Source: Bacillota bacterium (GTDB lineage: Bacteria > Bacillota > Desulfotomaculia > Desulfotomaculales > Desulfallaceae). Taken from it: DNA of 64,000 nt. The notes under the pieces were generated by a model. It ran no database searches. It was not told the origin of the DNA and saw only the letters and a list, made by a program, of their open reading frames with translations. Made by a program: the position numbers and the translations under genes. The DNA lies in NCBI GenBank assembly GCA_023439185.1, contig JAEXOR010000028.1, positions 6,800 to 70,799 on the forward strand. Reading direction: 5' to 3'. This document shows positions 47,756-56,993 of the stretch, one piece after another. Each line of letters opens with the position of its first letter. Position 1 is the stretch's first letter.

Positions 47756-48431
47756 AGCTTTCACCGGGATTAAGTATTACCGCCCGGGCGGGTGTTTCCG
47801 TTTCCACGCTCTGTTTAAATTCCGCCGGGTTTTGCGCAATCAGCGGCCAGGTGTTGTAATGCATGGGGATGACAATACCCGGTTTAATCAGTTTAACCGC
47901 TTCCAGCGCGTCGTCCGGTCCCATGGTGTAATTGTCTCCGATGGGTAGCAGGGCGAGGTCCACGGCATGCTGCCTGCTGATCAGGCTCATGTCGCTGAAA
48001 AGGCCGGTATCGCCGGCATGATATACTGTTTTGCCGTCCAGATGGAAAAGAAAGCCGCAGGGGTTGCCCAGGTACTGAACCGTCCCGTTTTGATCCACAA
48101 AACCGCTGCCGTGCAGGGCCGGGGTCAGTTTAACCTGCACCTGGCCGAAGCGCTTGCTTCCGCCGATGTGCATGGCGTGGGCTTGGACGCCGGATTTGGA
48201 GCAATAGCTCGTCAGTTCGGTCACTGAAACGATGGTGGCCCCGCAGTTTTTGGCGATGGTCACGGCGTCTCCCAGGTGGTCGCCGTGGCCGTGCGAAACA
48301 AAGATCAGGTCCGCGTTTATATCTTCCGGTTTGACTTTTGCCACCGGGTTGCCGGTGATAAAGGGGTCGATGAGAATGCTGGTCCCACCTTCGAACAGGA
48401 AGCAGGCGTGCCCCAAAAAGGTTATTTTCAT
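47745..48431 (-). CDS. UPF0173 metal-dependent hydrolase (metallo-beta-lactamase fold)
   Basis: The 228-residue protein begins MKITFLGHACFLFEGG and has the zinc motif VSHGHGDHLGD (HxHxDH), a later YHAGDTGLFSDM and IPMHYNTWPL, as in the UPF0173/UlaG-like hydrolases. Substrate unknown. The ATG at 48431 has GGAGA six bases upstream; the 260-residue ORF from 48527 extends into meaB's end without a better site. Confidence 0.9.
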   Translation of the reverse strand: MKITFLGHACFLFEGGTSILIDPFITGNPVAKVKPEDINADLIFVSHGHGDHLGDAVTIAKNCGATIVSVTELTSYCSKSGVQAHAMHIGGSKRFGQVQVKLTPALHGSGFVDQNGTVQYLGNPCGFLFHLDGKTVYHAGDTGLFSDMSLISRQHAVDLALLPIGDNYTMGPDDALEAVKLIKPGIVIPMHYNTWPLIAQNPAEFKQSVETETPARAVILNPGESYEL

Positions 48432-48527
48432 AGTCAGTCTCCTTTCCAGTTGTTTCTTTCGGAGAAAGTTTGAAAAGTCCGCTGTGAATTCACTTATAGT
48501 ATACCGGATTAAGGTAAAGGTTGGCAA

Positions 48528-49484
48528 TTACTCCCCTGGTTTTAGCGGTTTTACATGCGCCAAAATTTTGTTGGCCGCGGTGTAGGGGTCCATTTCCCGG
48601 GCCGCCACTTTGTCCAGCAGCTCGTTTACCTGGCCGGGCAGTTCCAATTGGGATAATACCTGCTGTCGCCATTTGTGAATAGTGATGTCCAGCGTTTCGG
48701 TCCGCGTCCTTTCAGTACGCCTGGAGTCTAAAATACCGTTATCCGCCAGATATGCGCGGTGATTGCGGATATCTTTTACCAGGTCTTCGACGCCCTGGCC
48801 GGTTAACGATGAAACCGGTATCACCGGGGGTTTCCAGCCGTTCTGCGGAGGTTTTTGTTCCAGCATCATCCGGACTTCGGTAACGACCTTGTCGGACCCT
48901 GGCAGGTCGCATTTGTTAACGGCAAAAACATCGGCTATTTCCATAATCCCGGCCTTGATGGTCTGGACGGCGCCTCCGGCCCCGGGGGTCAAAACCACCA
49001 CGGTGGTATCGGCGACATGCATGATATCCAGTTCCGCCTGGCCAACACCCACCGTTTCGATGATTACCCAATCAAAGCCGAAGGCGTCCATGGCCGTGAC
49101 TACTTCTTTGGTGGCCATGGCCAGCCCTCCCAGATTCCCCCTGGTACCCATGCTGCGTATGAAAACCCCTTTGTCCAGGGCATGATCCTGCATTCTGACG
49201 CGATCGCCCAGCAGTGCCCCGCCGGTAAAGGGGCTGGACGGGTCCACGGCGATAATTCCCACCGATTGCCCCGCCAGGCGAAGCATTTTGACCACCCGGT
49301 CTACCAGGGAGCTTTTCCCCGCGCCGGGAGAGCCGGTAAACCCCAGCACATACGCTTTACCGGCCAGGAAAAACAGTTCTTTAAGCAGATCTTCACGGTC
49401 GGGGTCCAGGTTTTCCAACAGCGTAATAATACGGGCTAAAGCCCTTGTTTCCCCTGCTTTAAACCTGGTCATGATGTTTTCCAT
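48528..49484 (-). CDS. meaB: MeaB/ArgK family GTPase (methylmalonyl-CoA mutase chaperone)
   Basis: MeaB protects and reloads adenosylcobalamin-dependent acyl-CoA mutases. The 318-residue product has GFTGSPGAGKSSLVDRVV (P-loop), IAVDPSSPFTGGALLGDRVRM, the IRSMGTRGNLGGLA segment, ETVGVGQAELDI and NKCD. No mutase gene is in the window, but propionate/methylmalonyl metabolism is common in this lineage. The gene may be the first of a unit with the UPF0173 gene. Confidence 0.93.
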   Translation of the reverse strand: MENIMTRFKAGETRALARIITLLENLDPDREDLLKELFFLAGKAYVLGFTGSPGAGKSSLVDRVVKMLRLAGQSVGIIAVDPSSPFTGGALLGDRVRMQDHALDKGVFIRSMGTRGNLGGLAMATKEVVTAMDAFGFDWVIIETVGVGQAELDIMHVADTTVVVLTPGAGGAVQTIKAGIMEIADVFAVNKCDLPGSDKVVTEVRMMLEQKPPQNGWKPPVIPVSSLTGQGVEDLVKDIRNHRAYLADNGILDSRRTERTRTETLDITIHKWRQQVLSQLELPGQVNELLDKVAAREMDPYTAANKILAHVKPLKPGE

Positions 49485-49587
49485 GTTACGGTCCTCCCGG
49501 GTGTATTATAGCCCGATTTTCCGGTTAAAGGTTAATTTTTCGTCGCCCAAAGGTTGAAATCCTGTTTAAATGATTTTATTGGGGCAG

Positions 49588-49618
49588 CAAAAACCCCCCT
49601 TGCCGGACCGGGGGGTAA
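49588..49618 (-). terminator. Terminator downstream of trxB
   Basis: CCCCCC and GGGGGG pair around a ten-base loop and are followed on the minus strand by TTTTTGC. It is about 160 bases after the trxB stop. Confidence 0.7.
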
Positions 49619-49758
49619 AAATACCGATTTACAGGGTATTTTTCCGTTTCGCACCTGAATTTTAACCATTAAAGAATTATTCATTCCCATAGCCAGGCGC
49701 TGTATATACAATAAAAATAACCAAAGTGTTAATAACCTAATCTCCTCTCCCTTTTTCC

Positions 49759-49789
49759 GCTGTATCTTTTGGATACAGCTATTTTTTTT
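49759..49789 (+). terminator. Plus-strand terminator overlapping the trxB 3' end
   Basis: GCTGTATC-TTTTG-GATACAGC followed by TA and eight T reads as a terminator on the plus strand, that is, antisense to trxB. No plus-strand gene was recognised between 49485 and 49758. Confidence 0.6.
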
Positions 49790-50699
49790 GTTCCAGATAC
49801 TTTTCCGCCGCGACGGCGGCGATGGCTCCGTCGGCGACGGCGGTAACCACCTGACGAAGCAGCTTCTGCCTGATGTCGCCGGCGGCGAATATGCCCGGTT
49901 TGGATGTGCGCATCTCGTCGTCGGTAATAATATAGCCTTTTTTGTTCATCTGGATTAAACCGCTGACCAATTCAGACACCGGCCGGGCGCCGATATAGGC
50001 GAATACGCCGTCCACCGGCAGGGTTTTTGTTTGGCCGGTAACGACATTTTTCAATACAACTTCCCGTACTGTTTGTTCGCCGCTGATTTCCTCCACCGTG
50101 TTGGACCAGTGGAATTCTATCCGCTCGTTTTCTTTCGCCCGCTGCTGAAGAATTTTGGTCGCCCTGAGTTCATCCCGGCGGTGAATTATGTGCACCCGAT
50201 TGGCGAACTTGGTCAGGTAAAGCGCTTCCTCCACCGCGGCGTCGCCGCCGCCCACCACCGCCACTACCCTGTCTCTAAAAAAAGCGCCGTCACAGGTGGC
50301 GCAGTATGATACGCCCCGACCGTGGAATCGCGATTCCCCGGGGATGCCCAGTTTCTGTGGCTGCGCCCCGGTGGCCAGGATGATGGCGCTTGTTTTTATT
50401 TCCCCGTCGTCGGTAGTAATGGTGAAATAACCGTCGTTTTCAGCAATCGATTCGGCGTTGGCGCTTTGTACCTCCAGTCCGAATCCCCGGGCCTGGGCGT
50501 CCATTTGCATCATTAATTCGGGGCCGCCGATGCCTTGGGTAAAGCCCGGATAGTTTTCAATCATTTCGGTACTGGCGGCAAGTCCGCCGGGCATCCCCTT
50601 CTCAAGCAGCACTGTTTTCAGCGCCGCCCTGGACGCGTATATGCCGGCGGCAAGCCCGGCGGGACCGCCGCCGATGATTGTAACATCGTAAATTGACAT
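49779..50699 (-). CDS. trxB: Thioredoxin reductase TrxB
   Basis: TrxB transfers electrons from NADPH through FAD to thioredoxin. The 306-residue protein has the FAD motif VTIIGGGPAGLAAGIYASR, the redox-active CATCDGAFF, the NADPH-binding VAVVGGGDAAVEEALYL and the C-terminal GIFAAGDIR. It is intact. A good sigma-A promoter and an AGGAGGTG site precede the ATG. It is a single-gene unit. Confidence 0.97.
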   Translation of the reverse strand: MSIYDVTIIGGGPAGLAAGIYASRAALKTVLLEKGMPGGLAASTEMIENYPGFTQGIGGPELMMQMDAQARGFGLEVQSANAESIAENDGYFTITTDDGEIKTSAIILATGAQPQKLGIPGESRFHGRGVSYCATCDGAFFRDRVVAVVGGGDAAVEEALYLTKFANRVHIIHRRDELRATKILQQRAKENERIEFHWSNTVEEISGEQTVREVVLKNVVTGQTKTLPVDGVFAYIGARPVSELVSGLIQMNKKGYIITDDEMRTSKPGIFAAGDIRQKLLRQVVTAVADGAIAAVAAEKYLEQKK

Positions 50700-50745
50700 T
50701 GTACTGTAAAGTCACCTCCTGAAGATTTAGACAAGTGCTTTTGGT

Positions 50746-50774
50746 ATAATATCGTATTTATACTATATTGTCAA
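50746..50774 (-). promoter_or_regulatory. Sigma-A promoter of trxB
   Basis: TTGACA (50774-50769) and TATTAT (50751-50746) on the minus strand are separated by exactly 17 bases, about 47 bases before the trxB start. Confidence 0.75.
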
Positions 50775-50907
50775 TGTGGAGTTGAAACAAAAAAAGCGCG
50801 CGCAGCGCTTTATGGGTATTTACAGACCAAACCGTCACAGGCGTTTTATGTGACGGTAGGTGCGCTCCCTTGCGGGCGTCCGAGAGACATATGCACTGCC
50901 CCCGGGT

Positions 50908-50928
50908 GCCCGTAAGGGGCGCCCCTAC
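50908..50928. repeat. Dispersed GC-rich hairpin repeat, copy 2
   Basis: GCCCGTAAGGGGCGCCCC with a following TAC is identical over 21 bases to 25160-25180. A nearby tract at 50954-50976 (AAAGAAACCGTCCCC) resembles sequences often seen around REP-type repeats in Firmicutes. Confidence 0.6.
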
Positions 50929-50987
50929 ATGTACCAGCGAAGGGATGCAGCCAAAGAAACCGTCCCCTTGTGTCCACGCCATAGGAA

Positions 50988-51692
<705 letters not shown>

Positions 51693-51693
51693 G

Positions 51694-52458
51694 CTACACC
51701 ACTTCCTTTCCCAGGTAGGCGGTAATGACGTCGGGATTTTTCTGCACCTCGGCGGGGGTACCGTCGGCAATTTTGCGGCCATAGTCCAAAACGGCTACCC
51801 GGTCGGAAATGCCCATGACAAATTTCATGTCATGTTCCACCAAAAAAACAGTCAGGCCCATGTCTCTGATGGTGGTTATTTTTTCCACCAAAACGCTCTT
51901 TTCCATGGGGTTCATTCCCGCCGCCGGTTCGTCCAGGAGCAGCAGTTCCGGGTCCGAGGCCATGGCCCGCGCAATTTCGAGCCGTCGCTGTTCACCATAG
52001 GGCAGGTTTTTGGCGAATTCATCTTTTTTATGGTCCAGGCCCATCAACTCCAGGCAGGCAAGTGCTTTTTGTTCGATGGCTTTTTCTTCATTCTTGACCG
52101 CGGGGGTACGCAGCAGCGCGCCAAATAACCCGGCCATGCTGCGGCTGTGCCTGCCCACCTTCACGTTATCCAGCACGGGCAATTCGGGGAACAGCCTGAT
52201 GTTCTGAAAAGTACGGGCAATACCCAGTTTATTAATCTTGAAAGGCTTTTGACCCTCTATTCTTTGTCCTTTATAGGTAATGGTGCCCGCAGTGGGCGGA
52301 TAGATACCGGTTACCAGGTTGAATACGGTGCTTTTCCCGGCGCCGTTGGGGCCGATGAGGGACAATATTTCGCCCTTTTCAATGACCAGGTCTACATTGT
52401 CTACAGCGATTAATCCGCCAAACCTGATGCTGACTTCGTTAAGTTCCAGTAAAGGCAA
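51694..52458 (-). CDS. livG: Branched-chain amino acid ABC transporter ATPase LivG
   Basis: The partner ATPase, with LIGPNGAGKSTVFNLVTG (Walker A), LPYGEQRRLEIARAM (signature) and LLLLDEPAAGMNP (Walker B); LARTFQNIRLFPEL is typical of LivG. I prefer the TTG start at 52458, where GGGGGG lies nine bases upstream; ATG 52500 or 52533 would overlap livM deeply. Length is 254 residues. Confidence 0.95.
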   Translation of the reverse strand: MPLLELNEVSIRFGGLIAVDNVDLVIEKGEILSLIGPNGAGKSTVFNLVTGIYPPTAGTITYKGQRIEGQKPFKINKLGIARTFQNIRLFPELPVLDNVKVGRHSRSMAGLFGALLRTPAVKNEEKAIEQKALACLELMGLDHKKDEFAKNLPYGEQRRLEIARAMASDPELLLLDEPAAGMNPMEKSVLVEKITTIRDMGLTVFLVEHDMKFVMGISDRVAVLDYGRKIADGTPAEVQKNPDVITAYLGKEVV

Positions 52459-52462
52459 TGTC

Positions 52463-53395
52463 TTAACCCCCCGTTCCCTTTTGTCCGGGCGGCTTGTCAT
52501 CCGTTTTGTTGCGCGGTTTGAGCCACCCAACACTGCGTTTGGCCAGTGTATTAAAGCTAACGCCGCCCATTAGCCCGTGGGGTCTAAATACCATCATAGT
52601 TACCAACAAGGCTCCGTACAGTATCATCCGGTACTCGGAGGAGAAACGCAATATTTCCGGAATGGAGGTTAACACGGCTGCGCCCAGTATAGTGCCCGGA
52701 ATGCTGCCCAGGCCGCCGAGTACGACCATGTTCAAAATTTCGATTGATCTGAGAAAACCAAAGTCCCGGGGCTGCAATACCATAATTTTATGCGCCCACA
52801 GGGCTCCGCCGATACCGGCAATGAAACAGCCGAAGCTGAACATTTGCAGTTTGTATTTGGTGGCATTGACACCGTTGCATTCGGCGGCTATTTCGTTTTC
52901 CCTGATGGCTACCAGTGCCCGGCCGAACCGGGAATTCTCCACTCTAACCATGGATATGATTACTATGATCACGATGATCAAAGTTATTGTCAAAGTTGTT
53001 TTGGGCGGGATGCCCGCTATGCCCATGGCGCCGCCCACGGCGGGTATATTAAGTAATACCGATTTTAAAATTTCTCCAAAACCCAGCGTACAGATGGCCA
53101 GGTAGTCGCCGGTTAAACGCAGGGTGGGGTATCCGATGACAAACCCGAAAACTGCCGCCAAAGCCCCTCCGGACAGTATCGCGACAAAGAACGGCAGGCC
53201 TAATTTCAACGTAATCATGGCCGAGGTATAAGCGCCGATGCACATATAAGCGGCATGGCCCAGGTTAAGTTGCCCCGTTACACCGGTAATCAGGTTCAAA
53301 CCCAGCGCCATGATGATGTAAATGCCGACAGTAATCAGGATTGATTCATAATAAGGTGGGATTATCCCGTCAATAAAGCCCAATTTGCCAGCCAC
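52463..53395 (-). CDS. livM: Branched-chain amino acid ABC transporter permease LivM
   Basis: LivM is one of the two membrane subunits. The 310-residue protein has at least eight hydrophobic segments and the family signature region GFGEILKSVLLNIP and ALVAIRENEIAAECNGVNAT, which is the EAA-like loop contacting the ATPase. It begins with GTG directly after the livH stop. The C-terminal tail is Lys/Pro/Gly-rich. Confidence 0.94.
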   Translation of the reverse strand: MAGKLGFIDGIIPPYYESILITVGIYIIMALGLNLITGVTGQLNLGHAAYMCIGAYTSAMITLKLGLPFFVAILSGGALAAVFGFVIGYPTLRLTGDYLAICTLGFGEILKSVLLNIPAVGGAMGIAGIPPKTTLTITLIIVIIVIISMVRVENSRFGRALVAIRENEIAAECNGVNATKYKLQMFSFGCFIAGIGGALWAHKIMVLQPRDFGFLRSIEILNMVVLGGLGSIPGTILGAAVLTSIPEILRFSSEYRMILYGALLVTMMVFRPHGLMGGVSFNTLAKRSVGWLKPRNKTDDKPPGQKGTGG

Positions 53396-54292
53396 CTACA
53401 CTTTCTTTTGGATTTGCGTGCCGAATAATCCCGTAGGTTTAATTAACAGCACCAGGATCAGGATACCGAATGCGATGGCGTCCCGGTAAGAGGACAGTCC
53501 CACAGCCACAGCCAGCATCTCACCTATACCCAGCAACAGGCCTCCGAACATCGCTCCGGGGATGCTGCCGATTCCGCCCAGCACCGCGGCGGTGAAAGCC
53601 TTCAGGCCAACCATGAACCCCATGTTGTACTTGACCACGCCGAAATAAATCCCCACCAGCACCCCGCCGGCGGCTGCCAGCGATGAACCGATGGCAAAAG
53701 TGTAGGAAATGATTCTGTTTACATTGATACCCATCAGGGCCGCGGTATCGTAATCCTGGGAAGTTGCCCGCATGGCTTTGCCGATCTTGCTTTTTTTAAT
53801 AAAATACTGCAGACCGATCATTAACAAGGCCGAGGTTACGATGGTCAGGATTTGCAGGTTGGTAATCTGGGCGCCGGCAATTAATTCGTAAGTTTGGATC
53901 TTGAACAAAATTTGCTCGGTGGGTGGAAAAGAGGTGGGTTTGGCCCCGAAAATCAAGTTTGCCAGGTTGGAAAGAAATATAGATACGCCGATGGCACTAA
54001 TCAGAGCGGCCAGGCGGGTGGAGCGTCGCAGTGGCCTGTAAGCAACCCTTTCAATGATGATCCCCATGATCATGCAAAAAAGCATGGCGCCTAAAAATGC
54101 GATGATGATGTGCACTTGAAATACAGTGACCAAAATCAGCCCCACAAAGGCGCCGGCCATAAAAATATCGCCGTGGGCGAAGTTAATTAGTAAGATGATG
54201 CCGTATACCATGGTATAACCCAGTGCGATCAGTGCGTAAGTGGACCCCAGAGCTATTCCGTTGATGAGCTGCACAATCAGGTTGCTGAGCAT
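53396..54292 (-). CDS. livH: Branched-chain amino acid ABC transporter permease LivH
   Basis: The other permease subunit, 298 residues with about eight transmembrane segments and the signature IALGYTMVYGIILLINFAHG near the N-terminus and RATSQDYDTAALMGINVNR in the cytoplasmic loop. It follows livJ after a strong hairpin and is followed by livM without a gap. Confidence 0.95.
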   Translation of the reverse strand: MLSNLIVQLINGIALGSTYALIALGYTMVYGIILLINFAHGDIFMAGAFVGLILVTVFQVHIIIAFLGAMLFCMIMGIIIERVAYRPLRRSTRLAALISAIGVSIFLSNLANLIFGAKPTSFPPTEQILFKIQTYELIAGAQITNLQILTIVTSALLMIGLQYFIKKSKIGKAMRATSQDYDTAALMGINVNRIISYTFAIGSSLAAAGGVLVGIYFGVVKYNMGFMVGLKAFTAAVLGGIGSIPGAMFGGLLLGIGEMLAVAVGLSSYRDAIAFGILILVLLIKPTGLFGTQIQKKV

Positions 54293-54310
54293 AGTGTCCT
54301 CCTTTAAATC

Positions 54311-54352
54311 ATATACAAGGGGCCTGCCGCCCCGCGGCGGGCCCCTGTATAT
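54311..54352 (-). repeat. Intercistronic hairpin between livJ and livH
   Basis: On the minus strand a long stem forms: ATATACA, GGGCC and GCCGC on the 5' side pair with GCGGC, GGCCC and TTGTATAT on the 3' side, with few mismatches. There is no U-tract, so it is more likely an mRNA-stabilising or attenuating hairpin that sets more binding protein than permease. Confidence 0.7.
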
Positions 54353-54366
54353 TGTTCAAACATCAA

Positions 54367-55554
54367 TTACATTTCTACCGGCACTTTTTTCAGCAGGGTC
54401 CACTTCTGGTCTTTAACTTGCAACAGGTAAACGGGGCTCTTGATGGGTTCGCGGTTTTCACGGAAAGTCGTTACACCCGAGACACCCGGGAAATCCTTGG
54501 TTTGGGCCAGTGCGCTTACATATTCACTGGGAACGATGCTGCCCGCCTCTTCCATGGCGGCGGCGATGATTTTCACCGCGTCATAGCCCTGGGCGTGGAA
54601 CAGGTCGGCCTCCACGTTGTGTTTTGCTTTCAGGTCTTCGATGAACTTGGCGGTTTCCGCTGTGGGCTGCTCGGGGGAGAAGCCGCAGTAGGAAACGCTG
54701 CCTTCAACGGCGTCGCCGCCCAGTTCCCAGAAGGTGGGGGATTGCAGGCCGTCGCCGCCAACCATGACGATGTCGGACATGCCTTGCTTACGCGCTTCTT
54801 TCATTAGCAGGCCGCCCTCGGTGTAGTAACCGGAGTAAACAATAACTTCGGGGTTCTTATTCTTGATGTTGCTGATCTGGCCGCTGAAGTCGGTGTCGCC
54901 TTCCTGCAGGTTTTCCTCGGCTACTATTTCGCCGCCCTTTTCCAGGATGGCTTCTTTAAAAATTTTGCTCAGGCCCACACTGAAGTCGCTGTTTACGGCG
55001 GTAATTAAAGCTACCTTATTAAAGCCCAGCTCGTTAATCATGTAATCAATCGTGGCGGGACCGCCCACGGTGTCAAGCAGCGTGTTGCGGAACACGTAGG
55101 GGCCGATTTCCACGACTTCCAAACCGGTGGCGCCGGCAGAAATCTGTACTACTTCCGCGCCGTTGGATATGGGAGCGGTAGCCTTGGTGATGCCGGTGGT
55201 GGGATCGCCGACGATGGCGGATACTTTATCCTGGTTGATGTACTTCTGTACGATGTTGGCGGCTTCAGCCTTGTCGTAACGGTGGTCGGCTTCCACGATT
55301 TGCACTTGTTTGCCCAGGACGCCGCCGGCCGCGTTAAGTTCTTCGGCGGCCATTTTCATACCCATGAGGGTGTTCTGGCCGTACGAAGCGGTATCACCGG
55401 TCAGGTCGCCCAGAAAACCGATTTTTACTACATCGGCATCGGCTCCGCCGCCTTCGCCTTGCTCAGTGGTTTGTCCGCCGCCGCCACAGCCGGCGGCCAG
55501 CACGGCGATGAGGATAAAGGACACCAGTAACAACAGATTTTTGGTTTTAAACAT
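54367..55554 (-). CDS. livJ: Branched-chain amino acid ABC transporter substrate-binding lipoprotein
   Basis: The 395-residue protein has a lipoprotein signal (hydrophobic LLLLVSFILIAVLAAGC, lipobox LAAGC with Cys about 23) and then a Gly-rich linker and the periplasmic-binding fold of the Leu/Ile/Val class (VKIGFLGDLTGDTASYGQ, QIVEADHRYDKAEAANIVQK). In a Gram-positive envelope it is anchored on the outer face. It is the first gene of the liv operon. TAGGAGGTAGG precedes the ATG. Confidence 0.95.
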   Translation of the reverse strand: MFKTKNLLLLVSFILIAVLAAGCGGGGQTTEQGEGGGADADVVKIGFLGDLTGDTASYGQNTLMGMKMAAEELNAAGGVLGKQVQIVEADHRYDKAEAANIVQKYINQDKVSAIVGDPTTGITKATAPISNGAEVVQISAGATGLEVVEIGPYVFRNTLLDTVGGPATIDYMINELGFNKVALITAVNSDFSVGLSKIFKEAILEKGGEIVAEENLQEGDTDFSGQISNIKNKNPEVIVYSGYYTEGGLLMKEARKQGMSDIVMVGGDGLQSPTFWELGGDAVEGSVSYCGFSPEQPTAETAKFIEDLKAKHNVEADLFHAQGYDAVKIIAAAMEEAGSIVPSEYVSALAQTKDFPGVSGVTTFRENREPIKSPVYLLQVKDQKWTLLKKVPVEM

Positions 55555-56138
55555 TAGCCTACCTCCTACTTATAATTAAAATTGTATTGTCTTACACCGG
55601 TATAATATCGGTTTTTTGCGCATAACCACCATGAGTTATATGTCTAATGGTCCGGACTAATGCGTTAACCAGTCAAACCGTATGTAAACCGGCGTATTTT
55701 CCGTTTCCGGCTGATTCCCCCCCTTCGTTATGTATAGTTTAAATTTAATTTTACGCTTAATTTTTCATGCGGCGGCATAAAAAACCTGTTCCGCGCAGGA
55801 ATCCTCCACAGACAAATATATTATTTCGCAAAAAAAATGAATTTTCCTGCAGATGAGCTGCCGGCGAAAATAAATTAATTTGCCTGGTATTGCAACAATT
55901 TGCTCAACAGTTTGCTAATTTAGAATCATAACAGACATTAAAGCCGGTTTGCAATAGCGTAACTTATAATACACCATTGCAAGCCGGCTCCTTTGCCTTA
56001 ATTTGCCTTTAATAAAACGCAATTGTCGAATAATGTCGTATATGCCTGTTCCGGGTAATTATAAAATAATTTTAGCCGTTAGACAATACCGGGCCAAGAA
56101 AAAAAAATTAACAGGTTATACCAGGTCAAGTAGTGGAG
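55555..56138. other. Intergenic region upstream of the liv operon
   Basis: No gene is supported in these 584 bases. On the liv side the palindrome CCGGTATAATATCGG (55598-55612) overlaps a possible -10 and may be an operator. Further out, GCCGGTTTGCAAT (55943-55955) and ATTGCAAGCCGGC (55976-55988) form a 13-base inverted repeat with one mismatch; it could be a weak terminator for the methyltransferase gene. No T-box or other known leader was recognised. Confidence 0.5.
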
Positions 56139-56885
56139 TTACCGGGGTTTTTGGGCTACGTAAAAGTGGCGGACGCTGCCGTCGTCCGCGGGATTGTGAC
56201 TAAAGGCATTAAAGCTGCCCAGGATGTGAAATCCGGCTGCCGATAACTTTAATGCAATCTCCGTTTGGTGATAAGCCTTTTCCCGGTGTGTCTCGGTAAA
56301 TTTATGGTACACGTCGCCGTCACGGACGAAAGCGGTTAATTTGATGGTCCAGATTTCGCTTTCCCGCTCATACCCGGATTGCCAAATCAGGGTCAGGTCT
56401 TCTTCCTCCAACACCATGGGACCGGTATCGGACCCCGACAGCCAGGTGACCCGGTTCAGGTCGAAAATGAAGGCGCCGCCCGGGCGCAGGTTGTCATAGA
56501 CTCCCTTAAAGGTCTGACTGATTTCTTTAATATCCGGCAGGTAGTTCAGTCCGTCGTGAAAGCAGGTAATCAGGTCTGCCTGAGCGGGCAGGGCAAGCGC
56601 GCGCATGTCCTGTTCGATAAAAGCAACGTCCAGGTTCTGAGCCTTGGCCTTCAACCGGGCCAGGGCCAGCATCTCTCCGGAGATGTCCACCCCTGTTGTT
56701 TTATAACCGCGGCGGGCAAATGGGAACGCGGTATTCCCTGTTCCGCAGGCAATGTCGCAGACGCTTGCCGCTTCTAATCCGAAGCGGCCCAGCAGTGCTT
56801 CAATATAATCAATCCAGCCTTCGAAATCTACCCCGGCCACCAGGTAATCATATATCCGGGCCAGCCCGCTGTACTCTTTGGTCAT
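56139..56885 (-). CDS. Class I SAM-dependent methyltransferase
   Basis: The 248-residue protein has the Rossmann-fold SAM motif CDIACGTGNTAFPFARRG, the acidic residue in TTGVDISGEML, and FIEQDMRALALP. It resembles the YqeM-like group of small-molecule methyltransferases. The substrate is unknown. It starts about 110 bases after adk on the same strand behind a terminator. Confidence 0.88.
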   Translation of the reverse strand: MTKEYSGLARIYDYLVAGVDFEGWIDYIEALLGRFGLEAASVCDIACGTGNTAFPFARRGYKTTGVDISGEMLALARLKAKAQNLDVAFIEQDMRALALPAQADLITCFHDGLNYLPDIKEISQTFKGVYDNLRPGGAFIFDLNRVTWLSGSDTGPMVLEEEDLTLIWQSGYERESEIWTIKLTAFVRDGDVYHKFTETHREKAYHQTEIALKLSAAGFHILGSFNAFSHNPADDGSVRHFYVAQKPR

Positions 56886-56942
56886 TTCACATCACACCCG
56901 CGTTAAATAGGATGTTGTCGTGCTCCTTTTCGAACATGCGCT

Positions 56943-56980
56943 TAAAAGCCCCCGGTGACCTGACCGGCCACCAGGGGCTC
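56943..56980 (-). terminator. Terminator of adk
   Basis: AGCCCC-GGTG and CACC-GGGGCT pair with small internal mismatches and are followed by TTTTAAG on the minus strand, about 15 bases after the adk stop. Confidence 0.7.
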
Positions 56981-56993
56981 CTGGTAAGTGAGC

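Noticed and set aside
55555..56138. T-box or other amino-acid leader before the liv operon
   Set aside because: No T-box sequence, specifier stem or terminator pair was found.
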